This document shows positions 1 through 10,918 of a stretch of DNA of 64,000 nt, piece by piece. The first letter of the stretch is position 1; every line of letters begins with the position of its first letter. This DNA is from Uranotaenia lowii (lineage: Eukaryota > Arthropoda > Insecta > Diptera > Culicidae). Location: NCBI RefSeq assembly GCF_029784155.1, contig NC_073692.1, positions 330,541,920-330,605,919 on the forward strand, in the 5' to 3' direction. The notes under the pieces are model-generated. The model ran no database searches and was not told where the DNA came from. It saw nothing but the letters and a program-made list of their open reading frames with translations. The translations under genes and the position numbers were made by a program.

Positions 1-5
1 TCACA

Positions 6-23
6 TGGGGGCTCAACCGAGAT
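6..23 (+). other. Putative minus-strand primer binding site, tRNA-Pro-like
   Basis: TGGGGGCTCAACCGAGAT starts with the TGG that pairs with the CCA end of a tRNA and lies directly after the presumed LTR end. It matches the classical tRNA-Pro primer site (TGGGGGCTCGTCCGGGAT) at 15 of 18 positions. The primer identity is an inference from that partial match; another tRNA could fit better. Confidence 0.5.
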
Positions 24-199
24 TTTCCGCGAGTTTGTGAGCCAAGTGGAAGTGACTTTAATCGAGAAATAGCATATTTTCGATTGTGAAAAGCGATTTA
101 GATTAACGCCAAGATGGCTGCCAATCGCTTTTGAAGAAATTAAAGTGTGGCATCGAGAATTGCGAGAGCTGTGAGATTTGCGAGATTGTGCTGTGAGAC

Positions 200-2464
200 G
201 TGAGAAAGTCTCCACACAGTGAGATCTATGTGTTTGTGAGACGAGGAGAGTGCATGATGTCTGTGAGAGACAGCTTGCAAAATCTTACAGTGAAGGCTCT
301 ACGCGAATTGTGTGAAAATAACAGCCTAGCCAGCAGCGGCAGAAAAGTTGAGCTGATCGAACGGCTGCTTGAGTGTGAAGAAAAAGACGTATTGTACCGG
401 AGTGTTATAGCCGACGAAGAAGATTTGGTGCAATCAACCCCAAAGCGGGAAAATACGCCTGCAAATCGCGTAGAAATGGGGTCTAACGACGAAGAAGAAA
501 CCCCGAGGTCGACGTACCGATTTACGTTCAATGATATCGGTGACTCCCTCGAAAAGTTCTCCGGCGAAAGCACCGACCGTAATGTGGCTGAGTGGCTCGA
601 AGATTTCGAAAAAACCTGCGATAATTTCGGGTGGAATGATGTACAAAAGTTTGTGTATGGACGCCGATTGCTTAAAGGGACGGCAAAGTTGTTTGTGCAA
701 AGCTCGTGCGGACTCAATGATTGGATTTCATTGAAAGACGCCCTCAGTGACGAATTTGAGGACAAAGTTACTAGTGCCGAGATTCATGAGCTTTTGCGAA
801 ACCGCAAAAAGAAGAATGACGAAACATTAGTGCAGTACATCTACCACATGAAGAATATCGCTAAACGTGGCCACATCGAAGAAGAGGCTGTGTGTGAGTA
901 CGTGGTTCGCGGAGTGAGCGACGATCCCGTGAACAAAATGTGTTTGTACGGGGCACGCACACTTGCCGAGCTGAAAGAGCGTGTGAAGCAATACGAGAAA
1001 ATGAAGAACCAGCAACGTGATGCCATTAGAGGCAACAGTGTGAGTGCGGGAGCAAAAAGTGAGAAGAGGAGTGCGAAACCAAAAAGTGAGACATCCACAA
1101 ACACAGATGACAACGTTCGATGCTATAATTGCGGTGGTCGTGGGCATTATGCGAACGATTGCGAGAAAAAGTCTAGTGGGCCGAAATGTTTTGTGTGTAG
1201 TGAGTTCGGTCATAGAGCGAAAGACTGTAAAAAAGGGAAACAATCCGAGCCTGTGAACACGATCACGGAAGAACGAGTACCGATTGTCGAAATCTGTGTG
1301 GCCCATGTAAAGTTGCGCGCGCTGTTCGATACTGGAAGCCGCTATAACGTTATGTGTGAAAGTGTGTACCGCAAAATTGGAGAGCCACAGCTGTTTGCTT
1401 CGCCAATGACGTTCAGTGGATTTGGTGCGGCAAAAACAAGAGCGCGTGGTACCATTGTTGTGGATGTAAACATTGGAAGTGACGAGTTTGCCAATATGAC
1501 CTTCTACGTTGTACCGACTGGTTGCATGTCGTATGATGCAATCTTGGGCATGGAGGCATTGGATCATCTGAATGTGGAAGTGAATAAAAGTGGAGTGGTG
1601 ATTAAAAAGAAGAAAGAAGAAAACGACGAGTGTGTGTTACTGATGACCCTGGAGAGTGATAAAAATGAGGTTGCCATTGATGTGGTGCCAAAGTATGCTG
1701 CAAAAGTGAAAGCTATCATCGATAGCTACAAGCCGAAAAGTGACGTGAAAAGCAGAGTGCAAACCCGAATTATTTTGTCTGATGATGTTCCGGTGAACAT
1801 CACCCCTCGGTGTTTTGCACCGAAAGAGAAGCAGATCTTGGAGAAAACCATCGAGGAGTGGCTGAAGGCTGGAATCATCAAGGAGAGTGTTAGTGAATAT
1901 GCGAGTCCAGTGACATTGGCTCCGAAGAAAAATGGATCCATGAGAGTGTGTGTGGACTACAGACAGTTGAATAAAAAGATCTTGAAAGACTGTTTCCCGA
2001 TGAGAAATATAGAAGATCAAATTGATAGACTAAAAAGTGCTAAAGTGTTCACCGTCCTGGATTTGAAGAATTCGTTTTTCCACGTGCCAGTCGAAGAGTC
2101 GAGCCAGAAGTACACCAGTTTCGTAACACATACGGGGCAATTTGAGTTCCGAAGAACCCCGTTTGGCTTGAGCATCAGCCCAGCGAGTTTCAGCCGATTT
2201 GTTGCTGATGTTTTCCGTGAGCAGATCAAGAAAGGCATCATGATGATTTACGTGGACGACGTCATCATTCCGTCTGTGACCTTCGAAGAAAACCTGGAGC
2301 GCCTGAAGGAGATACTGGCAGTAGCAGCTGACAACGGAGTCCAGTTCAACTGGGAGAAGTCGCAGTTCCTGAAAAGTGAAGTCGAGTACTTGGGCTACGT
2401 GATAAGTGATGGTGGTTATATGATGGTGGTTATAAAGTGTCTCCAGCAAAGATCAAGGCAGTGA
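200..2464 (+). CDS. Ty3/gypsy gag-protease-reverse transcriptase (N-terminal part of polyprotein)
   Basis: This 754-codon frame fuses gag and pol without an internal shift. Near residues 25-60 a SAP-like helix-turn-helix is seen (LTVKALRELCENNSL). Two CCHC knuckles begin at about residue 308 (CYNCGGRGHYANDC, then CFVCSEFGHRAKDC), as in nucleocapsid proteins that bind RNA. The protease signature LFDTGS has its Asp near residue 377. The reverse transcriptase follows, with VCVDYRQLN and the catalytic YVDDV at about residue 684. In-frame ATGs at 254 and 257 are alternatives to the ATG at 200. The frame runs off the true product at 2421, where a 14-bp tandem duplication shifts it, so the last 15 residues are not native. 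Confidence 0.88.
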   Translation: MRKSPHSEIYVFVRRGECMMSVRDSLQNLTVKALRELCENNSLASSGRKVELIERLLECEEKDVLYRSVIADEEDLVQSTPKRENTPANRVEMGSNDEEETPRSTYRFTFNDIGDSLEKFSGESTDRNVAEWLEDFEKTCDNFGWNDVQKFVYGRRLLKGTAKLFVQSSCGLNDWISLKDALSDEFEDKVTSAEIHELLRNRKKKNDETLVQYIYHMKNIAKRGHIEEEAVCEYVVRGVSDDPVNKMCLYGARTLAELKERVKQYEKMKNQQRDAIRGNSVSAGAKSEKRSAKPKSETSTNTDDNVRCYNCGGRGHYANDCEKKSSGPKCFVCSEFGHRAKDCKKGKQSEPVNTITEERVPIVEICVAHVKLRALFDTGSRYNVMCESVYRKIGEPQLFASPMTFSGFGAAKTRARGTIVVDVNIGSDEFANMTFYVVPTGCMSYDAILGMEALDHLNVEVNKSGVVIKKKKEENDECVLLMTLESDKNEVAIDVVPKYAAKVKAIIDSYKPKSDVKSRVQTRIILSDDVPVNITPRCFAPKEKQILEKTIEEWLKAGIIKESVSEYASPVTLAPKKNGSMRVCVDYRQLNKKILKDCFPMRNIEDQIDRLKSAKVFTVLDLKNSFFHVPVEESSQKYTSFVTHTGQFEFRRTPFGLSISPASFSRFVADVFREQIKKGIMMIYVDDVIIPSVTFEENLERLKEILAVAADNGVQFNWEKSQFLKSEVEYLGYVISDGGYMMVVIKCLQQRSRQ

Positions 2465-3876
2465 AAAACTACAAAGAGCCGTGCAACGTGAAAGAGCTAC
2501 AGCGATTTCTGGGTCTAACAAGTTATTTCCGGAAATTCATACCTGGTTATGCGCTGATTGCTAGACCGCTGACGTCACTGCTGAAGAAAGATGCCCGTTT
2601 TGTTTTTGGCGACACCCAACGCAGAAGTTTAGAACAACTAAAGGAGTGCCTTGTGTCTGACCCTGTGTTGAAAATCTACGATCCTGAGGCCGAAACAGAG
2701 GTTCACACAGATGCGTCCAAAGAAGGCTACGGAGCCGTGCTCCTCCAGAAAGGCGACGACGGTAGATTCCACCCCATCTACTACATGAGCAAGCAGACAA
2801 CGAGTGGTGAAAAGAACTACAGTGCTTATCACCTGGAAGTACTGGCAGTGATACGCGCAGTTGAGAGGTTTCGTGTGTACCTGCTGGGAATCCCGTTCAA
2901 AATTGTGACGGATTGCGTGGCGTTCAAACACACAGTGAGCGCGAAGAAGCTGAACGCGACAGTGGCCAAGTGGGTGATCGCATTGGACGAGTACAACTAC
3001 CGAGTGGACCATCGTGCTGGTGACCGAATGAAGCATGTCGATGCGCTGAGCCGAGCGCCTGTGATGCTAGCTGCAAGTGACCCACTCGTGGAAATGATTA
3101 AAAGTGCGCAGAGGAAGGACGAAAGATTGCAAGCAATCTTTGAGCTGCTGAAATCTCAAGAGTTCGATGATTACTTCGTAAGTGGAGATGTTCTGATGAA
3201 AGTGGTAGACGGCCGAGAAGTTACTGTGGTACCGGCCGAACTACAATCCGAAGCTATTCGACGAGCACACGAGAATGGGCATTTTGGTGTACGAAAGCTC
3301 GAAGAGGTGATCAAGCGTGACTACCACATTCCTCAACTGAGTGCGAAGATTGAAAGGCAGATTGAGTGTTGTGTGAAGTGTATTCTTGCGGAGAGAAAAA
3401 GAGGCAAAACCGAAGGATTGCTGAGTCCGATTTCGAAAGGTGAGGTACCGTTCGATACCTATCACGTCGATCATCTTGGACCAATGGATGTGACAGAGAA
3501 GCAGTACAAGTACCTTTTCGTGGTTGTTGATGCCTTCACGAAGTTTGTGTGGATCTATCCGACGAAAACGACGAATGCGCAAGAAGTGATCCAAAAGTTG
3601 CGTTTGCAGAGTGAGCTGTTTGGAAATCCTCGACGAATCATTAGTGACCGAGGTGCGGCGTTCACATCAAGTGACTTCAAGGAGTATTGCGCATCGCAGA
3701 ACATCGATCAAGTCGAAGTTACTACCGGAGTACCAAGAGGAAACGGCCAAGTTGAACGAGTGAACCAAGTGACATTAGCCATATTGGAAACATACAACGA
3801 TGGATCAACAGCAGTTTCCACCAGAGTACCAGCTTTTCCCCATTCGAATCGATGTTCGGAGTTCAAATGCGGCTAG
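2437..3876 (+). CDS. Ty3/gypsy RNase H-integrase segment (different frame)
   Basis: This continues the polyprotein in frame 1. The end of the RT thumb (FLGLTSYFRKFI) is followed by RNase H with HTDAS, the YHLEVLAV Glu, VTDC and the HVDALSR Asp. The integrase then carries an HHCC zinc site (HENGH ... CCVKC), the first Asp in YHVDHLGP, the second in SDRGAAF and the Glu in GNGQVERVN. All catalytic positions I can check are intact. Homology stops being sensible after about 3785 (VTLAIL); the following residues to the stop belong to a shifted frame. Confidence 0.85.
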   Translation: MSPAKIKAVKNYKEPCNVKELQRFLGLTSYFRKFIPGYALIARPLTSLLKKDARFVFGDTQRRSLEQLKECLVSDPVLKIYDPEAETEVHTDASKEGYGAVLLQKGDDGRFHPIYYMSKQTTSGEKNYSAYHLEVLAVIRAVERFRVYLLGIPFKIVTDCVAFKHTVSAKKLNATVAKWVIALDEYNYRVDHRAGDRMKHVDALSRAPVMLAASDPLVEMIKSAQRKDERLQAIFELLKSQEFDDYFVSGDVLMKVVDGREVTVVPAELQSEAIRRAHENGHFGVRKLEEVIKRDYHIPQLSAKIERQIECCVKCILAERKRGKTEGLLSPISKGEVPFDTYHVDHLGPMDVTEKQYKYLFVVVDAFTKFVWIYPTKTTNAQEVIQKLRLQSELFGNPRRIISDRGAAFTSSDFKEYCASQNIDQVEVTTGVPRGNGQVERVNQVTLAILETYNDGSTAVSTRVPAFPHSNRCSEFKCG

Positions 3877-4262
3877 AAGTTGATATCCGATTGGGTGAAC
3901 TGCTCGAAGAGATCAAGCTGGCACAGTTTGATGATCAGCGACGCGACATCAGAGCCCGAGCAAGAGAATCGATCGAGAAGGCGCAAGAAGGTCAACGACG
4001 CTCGTACAACCTGCGGGCGAAGCCTGCACCAAGCTACAAGGTAGGCGATATTGTGGTGATCAAGCGAACGCAGTTTGGACCTGGCAAAAAGTATGCGGCC
4101 GAGTACCTAGGGCCGTATAAGGTGACGAAAGTGAAGGGAATCGATCGATATGATGTCGAGAAGGTTAGCGGTGAAGGCCCTCGGAAGACGACGACGGCGG
4201 CCTCCAACATGAAGCAGTATCGGGTCTGGAGTCCAGAACCGTTGCAGGATGACCGAGTGTAG
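3852..4262 (+). CDS. Ty3/gypsy integrase C-terminus (third frame)
   Basis: Frame 3 holds the integrase tail. Typical integrase sequence is readable in this frame well upstream of the ATG, from about 3792 (QRWINSSF, then SPFESMFGVQ), so the ATG at 3852 is only where an open frame happens to start. Downstream is a basic region and a chromodomain-free tail with YKVGDIVVIKRTQF and the YLGPYKV motif, a GPY/F-like module. The stop at 4260-4262 overlaps the first bases of the presumed 3' LTR. Confidence 0.75.
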   Translation: MFGVQMRLEVDIRLGELLEEIKLAQFDDQRRDIRARARESIEKAQEGQRRSYNLRAKPAPSYKVGDIVVIKRTQFGPGKKYAAEYLGPYKVTKVKGIDRYDVEKVSGEGPRKTTTAASNMKQYRVWSPEPLQDDRV

Positions 4263-4454
4263 GAGATAGCGATACCGATTAGAGCGAGAGAGAACAATTC
4301 AACATAGAGAAACAGTGAACCATATCTAGCAAGGAGAGTTCCTTCTACCCTCGCGTGGAACAGTCGAGTTTTTGTGCCGCGACGTGGTTTTTATACTCGC
4401 CGAAATCTCAATTAGTTATGTAATCTACTTTCAATAAAGAAAACGATTATCACA
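4258..4454 (+). repeat. Probable 3' LTR of the Ty3/gypsy element
   Basis: The stretch begins TGTAG right at the end of pol and ends TCACA, the same five bases that open the window before the primer site. An AATAAA lies 16 bp before its end. No 5' LTR body is available for comparison, and no strong polypurine tract precedes 4258, so the left boundary is uncertain; a start nearer 4315 is possible. Confidence 0.4.
4433..4438 (+). promoter_or_regulatory. Polyadenylation signal in the LTR
   Basis: AATAAA on the plus strand within the presumed LTR, in the position expected for 3' end formation of the retrotransposon transcript. Confidence 0.5.
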
Positions 4455-7437
4455 TATATGTATTTATTTCCAGAATCATATGTTTTGTGTTTCAATATAT
4501 CAATACCAGTTCTCGGGTGGTAGCTTAGTGGCAAAGTATAAATCATCCGCCTCCTGAAATACAGTTTTGCAAAATCAGATCAATTACTGGAAAAACCAAC
4601 AATTTGAAAACCGAGTGCTGATTTTACAGCAAAAATGACAAGAACACTACCGTATGCTGAAAAATCTAGCAATTATAAAACCGATTGCTGGTTTCCAACA
4701 AAAATTTGGATTGCTGAACGTTTCCAGCATTTTTTTTTTGCTGGAAATCGAGGCAAAAAAATTTACTGTGTAAGTTTGAGACATTACATTTTACGACACT
4801 ATATGACGTTCACGAGTTGAAATGTTGGTTTCAAATTTTACATACGGCGAATGCGCCAACATCAATGTTTCGAGAAAAACGCGTTCAAAGTTTGACAGCA
4901 CCATAAGCTGCCAGCAAAAATTTTATTGTGTTTTCTTTATTTCTCGAAAACTTATTATCCTTCAGTTGACGTTGTACAATCAAAATGTATATTTCCGAAC
5001 GCACTTTATCACCATGGTGATAACTCCATTTGTTAACATTTGGCGCATTCGCCCTATTCAAAATTCACTACCGACTTATTTTTAATTGTAAATTTTGATT
5101 TGAAATTCAATTAACCTTTTGTATTGAAACTTTAAATTTGAGTAACCTCGTCTTTAAAATTGATTTTTATTAAAACAGTATGAAACGAAACGTTTTAACT
5201 TGAAAAATCAATTAATTAAATACCTATTTTTAATATCGACAAGTTGGACACCATGTAACAAGCGTTTATGACCCACTATGATCAACCGAATTAGCAAAAA
5301 ATCTAAAATCTAATTACCTCTACCTAATTACAAAAAAAAAATGATTTAAAAAAATCATTTTTGCCATTAAAAATTTTATGCTGATATGAAACCAGAAACC
5401 AACTTCAGTCTCAGTTTAATTTTGTGTTTCTTGTTGTTCTGAATGTTCAACATCACATTTAAAATGGTTTTGATAAATTACACAAGGCCACATAATTTAC
5501 ATTTTCCGAGGTGCATTGAATTTGAAACGTAATGTTGGCTAATTTGAAAGACCTGAATCTAAATATGCAATTTTTGTATCAGGTTTTGTTATTAAAATAA
5601 CTAACTCAGGATAAGTTAAAATTATTTAAAATTCTGCGCTTTAAAAAAAAAACTTGAAAACACAAATATAAAATTTTAAAATAAAAGCTTCGAATCAATT
5701 ATCAACTTTCTTCTAGGCTTCAAGGAATTTTGAGTGCTGCGAAAATCCTGATAATTAATCAGTTAATAAAGTCAGTTAATGACTGGTTTCACTTAATATT
5801 AACACACTTTTAAACTCCATATAAACTAAATGCGAAATGTTCAGCACGATAAAATGTACCAAATCAATCATTAAAACATAAACACCAAAATGCTGTTGAT
5901 TTGAGCTATCAATTAAATTCTATAAATAAGTTTTTATTATGGTGAGACATGTTTACTGAAAAACTCAAATCCTTCTGAAATATAAAAAAAAAAACAAATC
6001 TATTTCATCTTCATATTTTGTTTTAATTTTCAAAAGAATTTACCGCATTTTATAGTAACTACTTTTTTTTAATTTTTCAGTAAGGCCGGAACAAATTTCA
6101 AATCCTTCTTTTGTCACTCAGAGTTGGAACATCGCGAGGGGGGGGACAATAAAAAATAATGCGAAAAACAAATAAATTGGAATAAATTGCACAAAATCTT
6201 GCATGCAAAAAGTTGCATGCTATATCATTGCACAAAACCTATAAAATAATGAAATTTTTTATTGAAAAATTCAATAAAATCAAGAATACACATGGTGAAA
6301 TAACTTCCATCTTCCAAAATTTCTTTTTTGGTCTTGTAATCTATCGGATACTTGAATTTTTTATCAAAATTTCCACGGAATACTACAAACTTTATTTATT
6401 TCCCCCTTCGGGTTTTTTGGAATTTTCGAAGGGGGGGGAGACAAAAGAAGAAATTGATATTTGTTCCAGCCTAATTGACCAAATTTTATAGTCAAGCTTT
6501 TTAAATTTTTGGATTTTTTTTTTGTTTATTTGTGTATGTTTTTCAGTTCTAAATTTTTGTGTTTTAAAAGCATAAACTTCTAATTTTTTTTTTCCAAATA
6601 AAAAAATCATAATATTTTTTTCAAATTCTAAACCCTACAACCGAATTTTACAATGAACCCTTCAGTTGAAAGTGAAGAAAAGAAATGTAAAACATAAAAA
6701 ATAGCAATTTTTAACACTTTCTTGAAAATTTATCATGGTTAATTTTTCACCTGATAGCCTGGACATTTATTTTAGAATTCAGTTTTTTTTAAATTTGTGT
6801 TTAGGAAATATTTATTTCAAATTTGAAAACAAGACTGCTTTAAAATTATTTTGAAGCAAATTGCTAGTTCAGCATAAGGAACAACTTTTTGAAAAATTTA
6901 TCACTGACTTACCGAAAATATCATTGATTTGAAACTTTCATTATGATTTGTATTGGAAATTTTGATTTAGTATTTCAGTAAAATTTATTATTTTTTGAGA
7001 TTGTGTGAAAATCATGAGTAAGAAAATGATGTTAGACATTCATTCCATTGATTATTGTTTATTTGTGGTATTTTTATTGTTTTAAGCTAAATTTGAAGTT
7101 TAAAACCGCCCCCATCCCCCCGGGCCCCTCCATGAACCGGTCATTCGCACGGGCCTGTCTTAAACTTTATCTGAAGTAAATATTTGATTTTTCTAATTTT
7201 ATCTTCCGAAACGAAAACTGTCGAAACTGAAACTTGGAAGCGTGGTGTCTTGAAACCAATTTTTATGCTTTATGCACTCTGCATTTTTTTATAAAACTCA
7301 CACAAGTTTTATTTTTCTTCGGAATCGATTTCATTATCATCATAAGTAGTAAAATAACAAACTAAGTATTTGAGTTCAAATTTTCCCCTTGATGTTTGAT
7401 AACGATTTCTGCGTGAGACGCACGTAGGTCTCAACAT
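4455..7437. other. AT-rich noncoding DNA without a supported gene
   Basis: No coding region is supported. At 4521-4532 TAGCTTAGTGGC resembles a tRNA/SINE A-box (TRGCNNAGYNGG), but no B-box is readable about 30-50 bp downstream. 4570-4760 contains a decayed short repeat of the type GCTGGTTTCCAGCAAAAAT. G-rich runs sit at 6140-6148 and 6431-6440 and a C-rich stretch at 7110-7130. The rest looks like old intergenic or repeat-derived sequence. Confidence 0.5.
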
Positions 7438-8010
7438 TTGATTTCGGACGAAAAGACTCTGGAAACAACATCGAACAACCAAAATGCCCGTGTTTATGGA
7501 GCAGGTTTTCGTAATGAACCAGCCGTTAAAAAGCAATCAACCGATATCAAAATACCTTAGCTGTGATAGTTTGGGGAAGAATATCAACGCAAGGGAAATT
7601 ACTATCACTATTAATTTAAAACGGCTTTAAAATAAACAAAAAGTAAGTACTTCTTTCAAAAGCCATTGCAAATTTGCGCTAAAATCCTTCTTGTAAAAAA
7701 CAGTTTTTGATTTCAACAGCATTCGGAATCAGTGCACAAAGCATTGATCGTTCAGAAATAGTGGAAACAGAATTGGCTTTGTTTCATCAGTTCTTCTCAA
7801 TAGCCGGACTCGTCACCGGATTTGAGCCCACTAGACTTCAATATCAGAGGATTAATGCAAGGGAAGTTGGATGACGTTAGGCATTTGAGTTTAAACACAT
7901 CTAAAACTTATGGTAAAGATTAGGGATGAAATGCCAAATTAAGTCGTGCATGCAGTTTGCAAACACTTCGAAAAGCGTCTACAGGCCGTTATCAAATACC
8001 AAGGTGAAAC
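7438..8010 (+). pseudogene. Decayed mariner-type transposase, DD37D (maT) lineage
   Basis: Read in frame 1, the remnant shows ISDEK (first catalytic Asp at 7447-7449), VIVWGRIS, then FQQHS at 7714-7725 and SSPDLSPLDF at 7813-7839. The second catalytic Asp is replaced by His (7720-7722). Exactly 37 codons separate it from the third Asp (7834-7836), which is the DD37D spacing of the maT group rather than the 34 of classical mariner. After a stop and a frame change the C-terminal motif EKRLQAVIK is still readable near 7971-8000. Several stop codons interrupt it. The inverted repeats were not found, so the element borders are unknown. Confidence 0.75.
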
Positions 8011-10848
8011 ATTTGCACTCAAATGCTTAGTTATTTATAGATAATATTGAAATCAAGAAAAAGAAAAACTAGTTTGATTTTTTTTTTAATTGTTTCGATT
8101 ATAGTCGTTTTACCATCTTTATGATATTCGCGACTTTTATATCAACGTTGCAATTGGCAGAACGTTATTGAAAAACTTATCCGGTACAACTGTGTTCATC
8201 GGTTCAGGAGGCAACTGACTTTCCAACTAAGTTATTGTGAATTTTTTTTAAAAAAATTTTAGAAACGTCGCTGGTGAACTGGCAACAAAACACAGACTCC
8301 ATACAATCTAGTACTTCACTTTTCTGTGTCGGAAGTCGGAAGTCCGGTCTTCCAAAGTAAAATTTGGTGTTGGCGCGTTAATATATTACAAGCCCTTAAA
8401 AGGTTTGTGATTTTTTTCATGAAATAAACAAAGTTTATCACTTGCATGTTGCCACACTGTAAATCAAGAATCAAATTCTAAGACTGCAATTTTTTTTTGG
8501 TTGAATAATACATTTTCAATATTTGAAATGCCATATTCCCCATAACTAATCATGGAAGATATATCTCTAAGAGTACTGAGAGCCTGTTTTCTGAAAAAAA
8601 ATGGTTTGTTAAAAATACGAATATATTAAAATACATCATAAAACAAATTCCATTAATTCAGTTAATTTCGGAAGCACCTGAGAAACTTCTACTGCGAATG
8701 AATGCTTCCAGTTTTGCACGCTTCAAAGACTTCGCGCTTATCACTGAACTCAACGGGGCATAAGTGTTAGTGTTCTTGTTTATGAATTAAAATAACCTGA
8801 GAACTTGCTCGCTACCAGCAATTATTGATTTACTCTAGTTAATTTAAATGTTTAAGCTTTATTTAAGATTTGTTTCGTTCGAATAAAGAAAAAATGATTC
8901 ATGCTACCCGCTCCTAGTAACAGATCACCGATAAACATATGTTCCGTATGCTGCCAGCAATAAAACACAACAAACAAACTATCGGCCCGTGTGAATCTCG
9001 AATATATTTAAACAGAGCATATCGAACAAAAAAAAACAACAAACCTACTACCGGCACATATCCATTAAAAGTTTTCTAAGAAAAGCAGAAAGAAATTTCC
9101 TTTGCCCATCTGGGACGGGATGAGTCGGTGGGGAAAAACAGGGAAATGGAAAAACCTTTGGTTCGGTTTTTCCTGCCCACTGACATGGGCATGGCGGGGC
9201 TGGTCAAATTGACAACTCGTGTGAAATTTGGCGCGCGTTGTCTAATTATAAAACTAAATCGTTGAAATTGCAGGACGAACACTTGTCACCCCGTCTGTAT
9301 ACAATACGAAACACATGGCTCGTGTGTAGGCCGAAAATTAATTCCGATGCTACGCATATGGTTTGGTTTGAATTCTTGGCGGTGGTTTTATATTTCTTTC
9401 AAACTTGTTTGGTACGCAAAATAGTTTGTTGCTTTTAAAGAAAAATTTGAGATTGTGGATTCTTGTTTCGTTATCCATCTGGATTATCCCGCTACTATTT
9501 TTTGGAAAACTTATCCCAACCAAAATTTGAAATAAATCTTGACAACTAATAACATCTAAGGGAATTCAGAATGTATATTAACCAATTAAAACAGACTTAA
9601 ATAACTTTCAAGCATTTTTCTCAGTCATGAATTTTAAAGCGATGATTCGGAAGTTTCATGAAAATATAAATTTCTGCTCACAGTGTCGTTTTTTTTTCAA
9701 TATTTCAAGAAGAAAAAAATCGGCTTCTCTGAAAATTTTCCATATTATAGCTGAAGATTCGAAAAACAACTTTACCGAAGACCGTGACTATTTTTCTAGG
9801 CATTTTGACGATTTTTATCGTACTTGAAACAACAATTCAATGTTTATTGAAATGAAAATTATTAAACTTTTAAGCATTCCAATAACGTTAAATCTTACCA
9901 AAGATGCTGAAATGGATAGAAACATACTGAAATAATATTCACAAATTGCACTAGCTTCCCGAAGCCAACAAGCGTAGTGAACATTACAAGAAACAAGCTT
10001 TCGTTTTTTTTTTTTCAATTTACTTGACATCGTGTCAACAATTGACAGATGATTATTATGAGAATGGTAATTTTGTCGGATAGTTGTGTTAATGACCATT
10101 TACTAGACGCTTTAAAGATGATTACTCATTACTCATATTTGACTTGGTTCAATGACATTGACGGCTACACTCTGTTGGTTTCTACGAGATGGTATTTTAA
10201 AATTGAAAAACCTAGATTGTTGAATCGAAATCCAAAATGGGTTTCGGGAAAATTGGTGGAATAAAAAACAAGGTATCAGAGATTCCGAAAACAATATTCT
10301 AAGTTAAAACAGGTTTCGAATTTTGCGTTCCACATGTATAATTTAAAAAATCAGGATTCAGCTCATGTATACTATCGTATTCCTCAAGTCTATGTTTCCA
10401 TATAAAAAGTTGTTCAATTGGATTTATGTAACTTCAATCAACTCAGAAGGAATTGCAAATAATCACTCCATAACCAGTTTAGTTACTCGTAAAACGTAGA
10501 TATTTTATCTCCTAGAAGCTATTCATCAATCCATGCAAACAATGTTTACCAAACATGTCGCAAGTGTTTTGTTTATATTTTCTTGGGTAAGTTAACTTGA
10601 CTTAACACTAGCCAACACGTTAGTCATGGATCCGTTTTACTTTCCTCCACCGTAAACGAAATGTGGCAAAATGCCACAGCCAAAGCCAAAGGAACTGGGT
10701 TTTTTACCATAAATTAATTTTAGAATAAAATTAACAGAAACACACTGCCGAAACAAAAGAAGACGCGCGCTCTACCTATATCAGCGAGATACCCACAGAC
10801 CTGGGTTCATCAAAAGAACTGCTAAAAACCTGTGCCGCGTCAAACAAC
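8011..10848. other. Noncoding DNA, partly less AT-rich
   Basis: No gene is supported. Short open frames here show no recognisable motif. 9090-9330 and 10620-10848 are more GC-balanced and look less repeat-like than the surroundings, which would suit conserved upstream regulatory sequence, but I see no decisive motif apart from the palindrome listed separately. Confidence 0.4.
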
Positions 10849-10870
10849 TCTCGCGGGAAATCCCGCGAGA
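10849..10870. promoter_or_regulatory. 22-bp perfect palindrome with E2F-like cores
   Basis: TCTCGCGGGA, two A bases, then the exact reverse complement TCCCGCGAGA. Read on the minus strand, the left half and spacer contain TTTCCCGC, a match to the classical E2F/DP site. The palindrome is 50 bp upstream of a perfect initiator hexamer (10919-10924), which makes a promoter-proximal role plausible. Confidence 0.4.
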
Positions 10871-10918
10871 TTCGAATTTCACGCGAGCGACTTACAGAAT
10901 ACACTACACTGTCTACTG

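Larger units (their letters stand above)
1..4454 (+). mobile_element. Ty3/gypsy LTR retrotransposon, nearly complete but broken
   Basis: The domain order is gag with zinc knuckles, aspartic protease, reverse transcriptase, RNase H, then integrase, which is the Ty3/gypsy order. The window opens on TCACA directly before a primer-binding-site-like stretch, so only the last few bases of the 5' LTR are inside. The 3' side ends with the same TCACA at 4450-4454 after an AATAAA signal. Coding capacity is split over three frames by two lesions, one near 2407-2434 and one near 3785-3800, so this copy cannot make its full polyprotein from one frame. The family within Ty3/gypsy is not assigned. Confidence 0.88.

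Noticed and set aside
4521..4580. A tRNA gene or SINE head (A-box TAGCTTAGTGGC)
   Set aside because: No B-box or clover-leaf can be drawn from the following bases; left as a note only.
6213..6491. Small gene of 92 codons
   Set aside because: AT-rich, low-complexity translation (Phe/Ile/Lys) with no motif; typical chance frame.
6081..7160. A transposon between CAGTAAGGCCGG and a C-rich CCGGTCATTCGCACGGGCCTG
   Set aside because: The supposed inverted ends pair poorly and no target duplication was found.
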